NCBI GenBank assembly: GCA_951804985.1
Contig: OX638133.1
Location: 54,403,122-54,467,121, forward strand
Direction: 5' to 3'
DNA: 64,000 nucleotides
Origin: Dryomyza anilis
Lineage: Eukaryota > Arthropoda > Insecta > Diptera > Dryomyzidae
The stretch's first letter is position 1, and each line of letters begins with the position of its first letter. The translations under genes were made by a program, and so were the position numbers. This document shows, piece by piece, positions 1 through 10,751 of the stretch. The notes under the pieces are model-generated. The model saw only the letters and a program-made list of their open reading frames with translations, ran no database searches and was not told the origin of the DNA.

Positions 1-284
1 TCTAAATTTTAAATTTGAATTTCCGTTACCTGACATTCGGAACATTCTGACGTCAGCAATATAGGGTGTACATGCGCAATGCCTAATCTTATTATTCTAT
101 TATTCTTGTGATGTGTGTCTCATCGTTCTAAGCAGCACCTTCAATTTCATGAAATGAAAAAGGCACAGGTTCAATTCCGCAAATAGGTAAAATTAAGAAA
201 TGTTTTTTTAATAAATAAAATACAAATAATAGTAATACGGTTGCATATTTATGGTTGCAGTTGAATATTTGTCCTCAATAAAAT
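1..284. other. Unassigned AT-rich flank
   Basis: No open frame or known repeat was recognised. A box-B-like GGTTCAATTCC lies near 168-178, without a convincing box A or cloverleaf. This stretch is absent from the second tandem copy, so the duplicated segment begins close to 285. Confidence 0.5.
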
Positions 285-315
285 AAAAAAAATAATAAAA
301 ACATAATAAAAAAAT

Positions 316-370
316 TGGCGCTGAGATTAGAACCGGCACACAAAAATTAGGAGTCAGACACTCTACCACC
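316..370 (-). repeat. tRNA-like SINE head fragment
   Basis: On the minus strand, GGTGGTAGAGTGTCTGAC resembles a pol III box A region (about 353-370) and GGTTCTAATCTC resembles box B (323-334). Between them CTCCTAA looks like an anticodon loop of Arg-CCT type. The anticodon and T stems do not fold cleanly, so this is not a functional tRNA gene. It is most likely the tRNA-derived head of a SINE or a decayed tRNA pseudogene. Confidence 0.45.
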
Positions 371-2009
371 TGATATTTGATACAAATTTTAATTCTGGGA
401 AATTTTCCTATTTAAATAACATAAGCTGTATTAGCTGTATAGGGCTGTATAATAAGCAGGGCAAACTCTTACTGAGCTTTTCAACAGCCAATAATACGGC
501 AAATTGATACTTCGTTAGCTGTTTAATTACGCCAAAAAGGTTGCATAGGGGTTTGAATGAGGTTTTAGAGTTGTATGTACAGCATTATCGGCTTTTTAAC
601 AAGTTGGACAAGCAATTCAATAACCCCTAACCATCCATATTAAACAGTTAATTTTTGATGAAACTTGGGAAACTGTGGAAAAGCTGTTAAAAAGTGAGCG
701 CATCTTAAGCACAGATCTAAGTACGAACCTCGCTACGACTGGTGCATTATATTTTTGCGACTGTATTTTATGTAATTAATAAAAGCTCTCACCCAGTGTG
801 GCCAGAGTGGAATATAATATTCCACTAGTGATAACTTTTTGATAAAATATTCTTATATAAAAGTGGAATAAATATTTTTTGAAAAAGAATATTTTTCTTT
901 AAATATATTAGTTTTTGAAATTGTATTTCCTCTTTAATTTTATAAGTAATTTAGTTATTCTTCATTTAATAAAGTTATGCGTTATTTTTTGTACTAATTC
1001 TGTTGTTTGTGGCGCAAGTTCTATTTTTTGATATTTGGTAATTTCAAATGTACCATGATACAAATACTTAAAGGTACGATCACTATCTAATTTTTATATA
1101 ATGTTCTTATTTATTAGCATAAGGTTTGTGAAGTTCAGTTTATAAATCATAACAAAATCGAAAATTTAAAAAATATCACATACAATTCTATAAAATCAAG
1201 GTATGCGTAGAATCCTTTTTTTGAGATTCAAAACCACAATTTAACAGTCAAAAGAAAATTTTAAAATTAATATTAATTTATTCTTAAAATACAAATTTCA
1301 TTTTTGAAAATTTTTCAAAACACTTAAAATTTGTCATAGATTTTCTTAGTGTAGAGTGATCGTTTTTAATTTGAAACTTTATTATTATTATTGAAATTAG
1401 GTCTGTGTTTTTTTTTAATAAAAAAAATTATTCTGGTTGTTTTTTTCGAAATTTTACAAGATTGTGATACTTCACAAATAAATAGTTTTGGTTGATTCGA
1501 ATACTGATCTCTAGGTCAATATAGTTACAAAATAATTTTTTCTGGTGTCAATTATATAAAGAATTTAGCGATGTATTTTATTCAGGTTAACATTTTTTTT
1601 AAATTATGTTTATAATTATTAAATTATTATAAACTTTCCATGGTCAATTTATAATTTTGATATATTCATTTTATTTAAAAAATATTACATAAACATTTCT
1701 AACAAAAATATTGATATGGCATTAATACACCCAAAAAAATACTACATTAAAAATAATTAAAAATGTAGTTGAATTTAAGTAAAATTTAGTTGCTGACCGT
1801 CCTAATAAAAATGTAGTCATTTTTGAATAAATGCTGTAGTTGTTTTTATTGCATACTTTTAACTAATAAAATTAACTGAAGATGTAGTAAAAACAAACAC
1901 ATTGCATTTATTGACATTAAATGGATATATTTTTATCCGAAAATGAAAAAAATAGAAATAAATGTACATATATTTTTTTATTTATAATATATAAAATTAA
2001 TTTCAATTA

Positions 2010-2280
2010 ACCAACGCGGCCACAGCAGCTAAGTCAGAAAATCCGTAGTCGGGCCGGTACAACGCGTTGCACTTGGGCTTGATGAAAGGACACCTATGGT
2101 TACGAGCCGGTTGCGGAAGTTGAATTATTATATGAACTATTACTCACCTACAACAGCAGCAACTGCAGAACTCTAACTATCCAGGCATTGAGATCCAGGA
2201 GGCGTTTCTACGTAAGGTCGCCGATGGCGCCTTATGAAATTCCAGTTGGGTTCGTCGGTGTTTTCGTCGACAGCTACAAA
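2010..2280 (-). pseudogene. Exon-like segment inside TIR element, copy 1
   Basis: This GC-richer island in AT-rich DNA carries, on the minus strand, an open C-terminal-like end reading ...NHRCPFIKPKCNALYRPDYG... to a TGA. Compared with the second copy it has lost about 190 bp near 2120. Several residue differences from the second copy are non-synonymous, so no constraint is evident. The origin is unknown. Confidence 0.35.
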
Positions 2281-3046
2281 AATGAAATGTTATGAAATAA
2301 ATAAATATCTATTAATATTAAATTAATAAAATGCAGTTGTAAAACACATATTTTATATTTTAAGGAACATTATTGATAAAAACGAGTCAGGTGATATACC
2401 ATTCACTAAAGAAATCTTAAATCAATGTTTTATATTAACGGCAATTTCTTCACAGCTTATTTGACATAATTGTAAATTGTTCTTTCTTTCATTATTATTA
2501 TTGGGGGTACTTTAATTATTTTTATTGTATTCCCAGATAACATTTAATTTATATTTCTCAAATATTTATCATTTATGATCTACAAACACACAGATTAATG
2601 TAAGTCTGTAGGAGGTAGTATACAGCAGATTGTTCAGTTTTATATACAAAAAGTGCAGCTTTTGATTTAGATTCTGCCCGGTTAAAAATTTCATCGATTT
2701 TGTGGAATATTTCCGGTATATTTCTGGAGTTTTAAGTAAAATGCACAGGAATCTGAAAGGAAATACACATTGCGTAGCAAGAGTTTTGAATATATGAAAA
2801 AGACAGGTCCTATAGTAGCATTTACGTCTGTAGTAGTAACAGCATTCAATTTATTTCTCATATAAAAAAACAATTAACATTTTACAAATATTAATATGTA
2901 CAGAATTATATTAAGCAATATACTAAGGGGATTCAACGTTGTTTCAGTTCAATCACTTACAGCTCAAAAATGAGAGACTCTTTCTGTTGTTTTTGAATAT
3001 ATACATTTGATGAGCATCGTTTGCGGCTAGCGGTGGGACCACAGCT

Positions 3047-3139
3047 ATGACAAAATCTGTCAGCAGTATTTGTGAAGGCATATGTGACAGCGACGATGTC
3101 CTGGATTTGTTCGATGGACTTGTTATTAAAAAAGTATAA
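3047..3139 (+). CDS. Short acidic ORF, 30 aa, unrecognised
   Basis: The ATG-started frame reads MTKSVSSICEGICDSDDVLD and continues for ten more residues to TAA. The second tandem copy keeps the frame. The Asp-rich stretch may be the N-terminus of a lost transposase exon, but no family is recognisable and the length is within chance expectation. Confidence 0.2.
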   Translation: MTKSVSSICEGICDSDDVLDLFDGLVIKKV

Positions 3140-3770
3140 AATTTTAAATATTAAACGTCCACCTGTAAGTAAGATGCAACACTCTAAAATCTCTGCTACA
3201 CTTAAACGACAAATTTTGTTATGCGTCTAAAGCAAAATGTAACACATTTTCGGGATACAATTGGCATCGCCAGCTTGTTACCGGACTAGTTCATGATCCA
3301 CTAGTTCATGATCCGTTTTTATTTGATTTTTGATTACAAAAATATAATAGCAATACTTGAGCCATTAAATGATTATTTTTTTTTTGTAACTTGAGACTAA
3401 CGTTGACAGTAAAATTTGTTTACAAATATTAAATTTGACTTAAAAAAAAAATTTATATTGAATTTTTTGCCTGTTATTTGCTTTAATTTTCCACGCAGCG
3501 TCTTTTTGTGTTTTGTGCCATTTCATTTTCGTCGGCTTGGTAAAATGTATTATTTATACATTTCACCAAACACGAATATTTGTGCTAATATTAATTACAT
3601 CAGTGGTGTCCAACTAGTGGCTCTTCGCGCTGGTTGCGTCATATGAAAAACTCCTTGTTGTACAAAAACAATCACAGCGGTTCGTTGTAAAACTATAATT
3701 CGTAGAACGGCGGACTAGCGTTTCTTAGCATGTGTTTTTATTGATATCTTCGATCACAGAAGATAGAATA

Positions 3771-4571
3771 TACACGGACACGCACGGGCACGCCTATAGG
3801 TGGCACGCACGAGCACGAGCCCGACGAGTAAAATTACAGGCTCGCACGAGAAGCACGATAAATTACGGGATTTTGTAAGACACGAAGAAACACGGAAAAA
3901 CTAGACAAAACACGGAAAAAGCACGGAAAAACATGAAAAAGAAAGCAAAACGTGAAAAATAATACCGGAACCGTTTAGATTTTCGGAACCAGAATCGTTA
4001 TTAATAATGTGTTGAACGGGAACTGGAATCGAAACATATATATTTATTTCTGGTTGGAATCGGTACCGCCATTTTAAAAATATCGGAACCAGAACCGGAA
4101 CAGATATTATAGTCCCAGTCAGGGAACGCAAAGAACCGGAATCGGAACCGTTATAAAAAATGTATGGAACCGGAATCGAAACCCATTTTATGTGTTCGTT
4201 GAAAGCGGAATCGAAACCACAATTTAAAAAATCTTCGAACACGAACCGAAACCGATATTCCAGTAGGTTTTAGTCCCTGTAATAAATAATTCAAAAATTA
4301 AGTTTGATACTGTTTTATTCTCTTAAATCCATAAGTAAAACTAAAACAACAGATTTTTAAGAAAAGGCTAAAATATCACGAAATTTTTATTTTCTGAAGC
4401 TGGAAGGGTTTTTTTTTTTAATTTAAAAAAATCTTTAATGGGCGCGTGCCTGATTTTGGAGGCACGGACACGCACGGGCACGACAGCAACTAGCACGCAA
4501 TGAGATTTGTACGCACGAACTCAGATTTTCGGGCGTAACACGAAAAAAGCACGGCACGCACCCATCATTAG
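3771..4571. mobile_element. CACG/GGAACC-rich non-autonomous element, copy 1
   Basis: The segment begins with CACGGACACGCACGGGCACG, carries dense GGAACCG and GAATCGAAAC motifs in the middle, and has the same CACG-rich 20-mer again near its right end in direct orientation. The right edge (TAATGATGGGTGCGTGCCGT on the minus strand) resembles hAT ends. The flanks carry ATAGAATA on the left and ACAGAATA on the right, an imperfect 8-bp duplication. No protein is encoded; apparent minus-strand ORFs are by-products of the repeats. Confidence 0.5.
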
Positions 4572-5119
4572 AACAGAATAAATAAGAACAATTGTCTTCA
4601 GCTGAGTTCACTTTATTCCTTTCGTAAGTGCAGCAACGAACATATGCAAATCCAACAACACAACTTCGCAGCTCCTGATCATTAAAAACAAACTAAATTT
4701 GTATAATATGATCGTATTTTGGAAAATTGAATTACATTTCCAATGGTATATCATATCTTTACAAAAATAAAAATTCAAATTTTTACTTTGCCATTGAATT
4801 TCTCAATGAAAATAACTATTGCAAAATGAAAATAACTACAAAATAACAAAAACCTACAGTCACTGTAGAATTGCAGTAATGGAATTTAATTAAAAAAAAG
4901 TAGTTAAACTATAAAAAATTAATAAAAATACAGTAAAAACAAGTAGTACTGCATAATATTAAAATAGCTACACAGAATACAGTACTGCAGTAATTTTTTG
5001 AGTGTAGATATTATGAAAGTGGAATATAAAAGTGGAATATAAAATTTGAAATTGGAATATTTATATTCCATTTTTTGGTAGTAAAATAATATTTTCTTAT
5101 ACAACTTCTGGTCACACTG

Positions 5120-5245
5120 CTCTCACCCGCCGTTCGGATTCGGCAATAAACTGTAGGTCCCACCAATTTGAGTACAAATATAACACGCACAACTCAAAAT
5201 GGTGAGAGAGCTCGGCCGAAGTTCTATACAGGACTGTAGGTTCAA
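5120..5245 (+). repeat. SINE 3' body fragment
   Basis: It matches, in sense, the 3' body of the complete SINE at 61853-62168 (CTCTCACCCGCCGTTCGG to CTATACAGGACTGTAG). It begins exactly at the target duplication of the outer transposon, which therefore inserted into this SINE family. The tail has been replaced by a short palindrome (GTTCAACTT...AAGTTGAAC). Confidence 0.65.
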
Positions 5246-5280
5246 CTTAGTATATATATAAGTTGAACTATTTTTGGCAT

Positions 5281-5593
5281 TTACGAAACGAGTAGAAGTT
5301 TCTCAAAACATGTCGAACTGATGCATGCAGTATATAGGGGCGTCGCATCTGAGGCACAGCACTTCAGTAGTAATTGGAAAGTGGTCCAGTGCATCTCGTG
5401 TGTGATCAATGTCAAGTAAAATAGTAGACATGCAGAAGTTTTCGAATTTATAATTAGTAAAGTTGTTAGTTAATGTGAATTAATAAAGTTAATTGTTGTA
5501 GTTTAAACCAATAATAAGAGTGTTTTTATTTTATACACAATCCAGAGATACGAACGAGTAGAAGAGTTTTCCGTAGACTTAATTTTCGTAACA
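5281..5593 (+). repeat. 5'-truncated solo LTR
   Basis: It matches the right three fifths of the 498-bp LTR at 15049-15546 and ends in TTCGTAACA. The left part is missing through a deletion joining two GCAT sites. TATATA, TCAGT and AATAAA are retained. Confidence 0.65.
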
Positions 5594-5865
5594 ATACATT
5601 TTTCATATTTATTGATTTTGGGTGCTATAGAAAATATAAAAAAAAAGTCTTTTTTTTATAATTTGAACATTCATAACTTATGCCAATTAAAAGCAGTTAA
5701 GACAATATTTACTTTAAGTTATTGGTGAATGAATACCTTTTCACCCCATACCCACTTTTGCTGTTGAGACGTCCGACTCTGGCCGCTATAGGCAAGCGCG
5801 GATCCAGGGAGGGGAGCGATGGGGCGAATTTTCAAAAAAACACAACATGAAAAAAATGCGTCAAA
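5594..5865. repeat. Junction spacer with Tip100-like end
   Basis: The sequence passes from AT-rich text into GCTATAGG and the CAAGCGCGGATCCAGGG terminus of the hAT-Tip100-like element at 5793. That element is cut short at the tandem junction. It lacks the mini-me-like insertion found here in the 5.5-kb units. It keeps about 95 bp (5680-5770) missing from them, including GAATGAATACC, which also flanks the full element on its other side near 32690. Confidence 0.5.
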
Positions 5866-5890
5866 AATTAATAAAAACATAATAAAAAAT

Positions 5891-5945
5891 TGGCGCTGAG
5901 ATTAGAACCGGCACACGAAAATTAGGAGTCAGACACTCTACCACC
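5891..5945 (-). repeat. tRNA-like SINE head fragment, second copy
   Basis: This is the counterpart of the fragment at 316-370. Box B-like bases are at 5899-5910 and box A-like bases at 5938-5945, with the same decayed arms. Confidence 0.45.
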
Positions 5946-6237
5946 TGATATTTGATACAAATTTTATTTCTGGGAAATTTTCCTATTTAAATAACATAGG
6001 CTGTATAATAAGCAGGATAAACACTTACTGAGCTTTTCAACAGCCAATAATACGGCAAATTGATACTTCGTTAGCTGTTTAATTACGCCAAAAAGGTTGC
6101 ATAGGGGTTTGAATGAGGTTTTAGAGATGTATGTACAGCATTATCGGCTTTTTAACAAGTTGGACAAGCAATTCAATAACCCTTAACCATCCATATTAAA
6201 CAGTTAATTGTTACTTGGAATACAGCGCAGCGACAAA

Positions 6238-6470
6238 ATGAAGGAGCACGAGCGTGAAGTTGATGAAACTTGGGAAACTGTGGAAAAGCTGTTAAAAAGT
6301 AAGCGCATCTTAAGCACAGATCTAAGTAATAAGACGCGCAAAATGTTGGCAAGGTAGATAAGGATATGGAGGATTCGCTCGTGCTGGAAATCTGCATGTC
6401 GGCTTCTGGGACAACGAACCTCGCTACGACTGGTGCATTATATTTTTGCGACTGTATTTTATGTAATTAA
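6238..6470 (+). pseudogene. Coding-like remnant of unknown origin
   Basis: An ATG at 6238 opens 39 codons (start MKEHEREVDETWETVEKLLK, Glu/Lys-rich, probably helical) and stops at 6355. The frame starting at 6351 then stays open to a TAA at 6468 (MEDSLVLEICMSASGTTNLA within it). One frameshift would join them. The first tandem copy (about 640-780) has lost two pieces of about 49 and 84 bp that fall inside this stretch. I do not recognise the protein. It could be a decayed host exon or an element ORF, or simply chance. Confidence 0.3.
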
Positions 6471-7699
6471 TAAAAGCTCTCACCCAGTGTGACCAGAGTG
6501 GAATATAATATTCCACTAGTGGAATAGTTTACAACTTTTTGATAAAATATTCTTATATAAAAGTGGAATAAATATTTTTTGAAAGAGAATATTTTTCTTT
6601 AAATATATTATTTTTTTTAAATTGTATTTCCTCTTTCATTTTATAAGTAATTTAGTTATTCTTCATTTAATAAAGTTATGCGTTATTTTTTGTACTGTTG
6701 TCTGTTGTTTGTGGCGCAAGTTCTATTTTTTGATATTTAGTAATTTCAAATGTACCATGATACAAATACTTAAAGGTACGATCACTATCTAATTTTTATA
6801 TAATGTTCTTATTTATTAGCATAAGGTTTGTGAAGTTCAGTTTATAAATCATAACAAAATCGAAAATTTAAAAAATATCACATACAATTCAATAAAATCA
6901 AGGTATGCGTAGAATCCTTTTTTTTAGATTCAAAACCACAATTTAACAGTCAAAAAAAATTTTAAAATTAATATTAATTTATTCTTTAAATACAAATTTC
7001 ATTTTTGAAAATTTTTCCAAACACTTAAAATTTGTCACAGATTTTCTTAGTGTAGAGTGATCGTTTTTAATTTGAAACTTTATTATTATTGAAATTAGGT
7101 CTGTTTTTTTTTTAATAAAAAAATTTATACTGGTTGTTTTTTTCGAAATTTTACAAAATTGTGATACTTCAAAAATAAATAGTTTTCGTTGATTCGAATG
7201 CTGATCTCTAGGTCAATATAGTTACAAAATAATTTTTTCTGGTTTCAATTATATAAGGAATTTAGCGATGTATTTTATTCAGGTTTACATTTTTTTAAAA
7301 TTATGTTTATAATTATTAAATTATTATAAATTTTTCATGGTCAATTTATAATTTTGATATATTCATTTTATTTAAAAAATATTACATAAACATTTCTAAC
7401 AAAAATATTGATATGGCATTAATACACCCAAAAAAATACTGCATTAAAAATAATTAAAAATGTAGTTGAATTTAAGTAAATTTTAGTTGCTGACCGTCCT
7501 AATAAAAATATAGTCATTTTTGAATAAATGCTGTAGTTGTTTTTATTGCATACTATTAACTAATAAAATTAACTGAAGATGTAGTAAAAACAAACACATT
7601 GCATTTATTGACATTAAATGGATATATTTTTATCCGAAAATGAAAAAAATAGAAATAAATGTACATATATTTTTTTATTTATAATATATATAATTAATT

Positions 7700-8170
7700 T
7701 CAATTAACCAACGCGGCCACAGCAGCTAAGTCAGAAAATCCGTAGTCGGGCCGGAACATCGCGTTGCACTTGGGCTTGTTGGAAGGACGCCTATGGTTAC
7801 GAGCCGGTTGCGGCTGCGGTTGTTGCGATAATGCCTCGTCCTGTGACTGAGTATTATTGTTCCAACGGAGAGTGCATGTCCAGTAGCCACGTTACGCAGA
7901 TGCATCAAATGCGCAACAACACTCTAAGCCAGACGTGCGTGTTTGACCGCTGAAAGGAACCCATCAGAATTATCTGAAAATAGTTTGGATTTAGTTCCTG
8001 GTGTTCAGTTGAATTATTATATGAACTATTACTCACCTACAACAGCAGCAACTGCAGAACACTAACTATCCAGGCATTGAGATCCAGGAGGCGTTTCTAC
8101 GTAAGGTCGCCGATGGCGCCTTATGAAATTCCAGTTGGGTTCGTCGGTGTTTTCGTCGACAGCTACAAAA
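7700..8170 (-). pseudogene. Exon-like segments inside TIR element, copy 2
   Basis: On the minus strand 7891-7700 is open for 63 codons to a TGA, with a Gln/Pro stretch (QQPQPQPARNHRRP) followed by KCNAMFRPDYGFSDLAAVAA. Upstream are possible splice acceptors (TTCCTTTCAG near 7955; TTTTTGTAG near 8163) and a donor-like GTGAGT near 8035, but also in-frame stops. Base composition is much richer in G+C than the surroundings. It may be a captured host exon or a decayed transposase exon. I do not recognise the family. Confidence 0.35.
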
Positions 8171-8935
8171 ATGAAATGTTATGAAATAAATAAATATCTA
8201 TTAATATTAAATTAATAAAATGCAGTTGTAAAACACATATTTTATATTTTAAGGAACATTATTGATAAAAACGAGTCAGGTGATATGCCATTCACTAAAG
8301 AAATCTTAAATCAATGTTTTATTTTAACGGCAATTTCTTCACAGCTTATTTGACATAATTTTAAATTGTTCTTTCTTTCATTATTATTATTGGGGGTACT
8401 TTAATTATTTTTATTGTATTCCCAGATAACATTTAATTTATATTTCTCAAATATTTGTCATTTATGATCTACAAACACACAGATTAATGTAAGTCTGTAG
8501 GAGGTAGTATACAGCAGATTGTTCAGTTTTATATACAAAAAGTGCAGCTTTTGATTTAGATTCTGCCCGGTTCAAAATTTCATCGTTTTTGTGGAATATT
8601 TCCGGTATATTTCTGGAATTTTAAGTAAAATGAACAGGAATCTGAAAGGAAATACACATTGCGTAGCAGGAGTTTTGAATATATGAAAAAGACAGGACCT
8701 ATAGTAGCATTTACGTCTGTAGTAGTAACAGCATTCAATTTATTTCTCATATCAAAAAACAATTAACATTTTACAAAAATTAATATGTACAGAATTATAT
8801 TAAGCAATATGCTAAGGGGATTCAACGTTGTTTCAGTTCAATCACTTACAGCTCAAAAATGAGAGACTCTTGCTGTTGTGTTTAAATATATACATTTGAT
8901 GAGCATCGTTTGCGGCTAGCGGTGGGACCACAGCT

Positions 8936-9028
8936 ATGAAAAAATCTGTCAGCAGTATTTGTGAAGCCATATGTGACAGCGACGATGACCTGGATTTGTT
9001 CGATGGACTTGTTATTAAAAAAGTATAA
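8936..9028 (+). CDS. Short acidic ORF, second copy
   Basis: This 30-codon frame matches 3047-3139 with three residue changes (MKK start, EAIC, SDDDLD) and no disruption. Function is unknown. Confidence 0.2.
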   Translation: MKKSVSSICEAICDSDDDLDLFDGLVIKKV

Positions 9029-9538
9029 AATTTTAAATTGGCATCGCTAGCTTGTTACCGGACTAGTTCATGATCCGTTTTTATTTGATTTTTGATTACA
9101 AAAATATAATAGCAATACTTGAGCCATTAAATGATTTATTTTTTTTGTAACTTGAGACTAACGTTGACAGTAAAATTTGTTTACAAATATTAAATTTGAC
9201 TTAAAAAAAAAATGTATATTGAATTTTTTGCCTGTTATTTGCTTTAATTTTCTACGCAGCGTCTTTTTGTGTTTTGTGCCATTTCATTTCCGTCAGTTTG
9301 GTAAGATGTATTATTTATACATTTCACCAAACACGAATATTTGTGCTAATATCAATTACATCAGTGGTGTCCAACTAGTGGCTCTTCGCGCTGTTTGCGT
9401 CATATCAAAAACTCCTTGTTGTACAAAAACAATCACAGCGGTTCGTTGTAAAACTATAATTCGTAGAACGGCGGACTAGCGTTTCTTTGCATGTGTTTTT
9501 ATTGATATCTTCGATCACTTGTGTAGCGGTACAGAATA

Positions 9539-10324
9539 TACACGGACACGCACGGGCACGCCTATAGGTGGCACGCACGAGCACGAGCCCGACGAGTAAA
9601 ATTACAGACTCGCACGAGAAGCACGATAAAATACGGGATTTTGTAAGACACGAAGAAACACGGAAAAACAAGACAAAACACGGAAAAACATGAAAAAGAA
9701 AGCAAAACGTGAAAAATAATACCGGAACCATTTAGATTTTCGGAACCAGAATCGTTATTAATAATGTGTTGAACGGGAACTGGAATCGAAACATATATAT
9801 TTCTGGTTGGAATCGGTACCGCCATTTTAAAAATATCGGAACCAGAACCGGAACAGATATTATAGTCCCAGTCAGGGAACGCAAAGAACCGGAATCGGAA
9901 CCGTTATAAAAATGTATGGCACCGGAATCGAAACCCATTTTATGTGTTCGTTGAAAGCGGAATCGAAACCACAATTTAAAAAATCTTCGAACACGAACCG
10001 AAACCGATATTCCAGTAGGTTTTAGTCCCTGTAATAAATAATTCAAAAATTAAGTTTGATACTGTTTTATTCTCTTAAATCCATAAGTAAAACTAAAACA
10101 ACAGATTTTTAAGAAAAGGCTAAAATATCACGAAATTTTTATTTTCTGAAGCTGGAAGGGTTTTTTTTTAATTTAAAAAAAAAATCTTTAATGGGCGCGT
10201 GCCTGATTTTGGAGGCACGGACACGCACGGGCACGACAGCAACTAGCACGCACTGAGATTTGTACGCACGAACTCAGATTTTCGGGCGTGACACGAAAAA
10301 AGCACGGCACGCTCCCATCTTTAG
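9539..10324. mobile_element. CACG/GGAACC-rich non-autonomous element, copy 2
   Basis: This is the counterpart of 3771-4571. Its flanks are cleaner: TACAGAATA at 9530-9538 and again at 10325-10333, which supports an 8- or 9-bp target duplication and fixes the boundaries. Confidence 0.55.
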
Positions 10325-10751
10325 TACAGAATAAATAAGAACAATTGTCTTCAGCTGAGTTCACTTTATTCCTTTCGTAAGTGCAGCAACGAACATATGC
10401 AAATCCAACAACACAACTTCGCAGCTCCTGATCATTAAAAACAAACTAAATTTGTATAATATGATCGTATTTTGGAAAATTAAATTACCTTTCAGTTGCG
10501 TTCTTTCTGTGTTCAAGTGAAGTTGTCTTTTCTAGTGCTAGATCTGTTAAAACTGTGTTTTTTATTAGAAATAAATTATGGTTTGGTTACATAACATAAT
10601 TGTATAATTGTTATTCTTATAAATCTGCTAATTTGTTTAGTTTTAACTTAATAATATTAGTAACCAATATAAATAATATTAATGCAGTGATTTCTTGTGC
10701 TTAGTACAAAGTTCACCTGTAGTTTTTGTTAGTGTTATATTTTTCGTCTCA

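Larger units (their letters stand above)
1728..5004. mobile_element. Inner TIR element with TA duplication, copy 1
   Basis: The left end reads CACCCAAAAAAATACTACAT. The right end, read inward on the minus strand, is CACTCAAAAAATTACTGCAG. TA lies immediately outside both ends (1726-1727 and 5005-5006). Subterminal GTAGT/ACTAC-type motifs (for example TGTAGTAAAAACA and ACAGTAAAAACAAGTAGT) occur near both ends. A TA target duplication and such ends fit a Tc1/mariner-like non-autonomous element. It lies wholly inside the outer 8-bp-TSD element. Confidence 0.55.
794..5119. mobile_element. Outer TIR DNA transposon, copy 1, 8-bp TSD
   Basis: The termini are CAGTGTGGCCAGAGTGGAAT on the left and, reading inward from the right, CAGTGTGACCAGAAG. 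They are flanked by an exact 8-bp duplication CTCTCACC at 786-793 and 5120-5127. AGTGGAATATA-type motifs repeat inside both ends. The SINE at 61853-62168 has the same flanking sequence uninterrupted (GTTCTCACCCGCC in sense), so it acts as an empty site. An 8-bp duplication suits the hAT or P superfamily. No transposase was recognised, so the element is probably non-autonomous and enlarged by later insertions. Confidence 0.75.
285..5865. repeat. Tandem segment, first copy (about 5.6 kb)
   Basis: The sequence from about 285 reappears in the same order and orientation from about 5866. The junction lies inside similar AT-rich text (AATAAAAACATAATAAAAAA, then TTGGCGCTGAG). This copy has small private deletions relative to the second: about 49 and 84 bp in 640-730, about 190 bp near 2120, and about 230 bp near 5280. 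It also lacks the LINE present in the second copy, which makes it a useful empty-site reference. It holds the SINE head, two nested TIR elements, a CACG-rich element and an LTR remnant. Confidence 0.85.
5866..10493. repeat. Tandem segment, second copy (left part)
   Basis: This collinear repeat of the first segment is interrupted at 10494 by a LINE and resumes after about 14357. It keeps sequence that the first copy lost, for example around 6209-6257, 6330-6413 and 7815-8005. It lacks about 140 bp of the first copy (around 3150-3290, with a short CACTAGTTCATGATC duplication there). Divergence is a few percent, higher than between the 5.5-kb units downstream, so this duplication is probably the older event. 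Confidence 0.85.

Noticed and set aside
150..195. tRNA-like sequence with box B GGTTCAATTCC
   Set aside because: There is no convincing box A or cloverleaf, and a single motif in AT-rich DNA is not enough.
3601..3640. hAT end CAGTGGTGTCCAACTAGTGG (also at 9362)
   Set aside because: It resembles hAT-type termini, but no matching opposite end or 8-bp duplication was found nearby.
3901..4242. 113-codon minus-strand ORF, and related ORFs at 9405-10046
   Set aside because: They are translations of GGAACC/GATTCC repeat arrays, inconsistent between the two copies.
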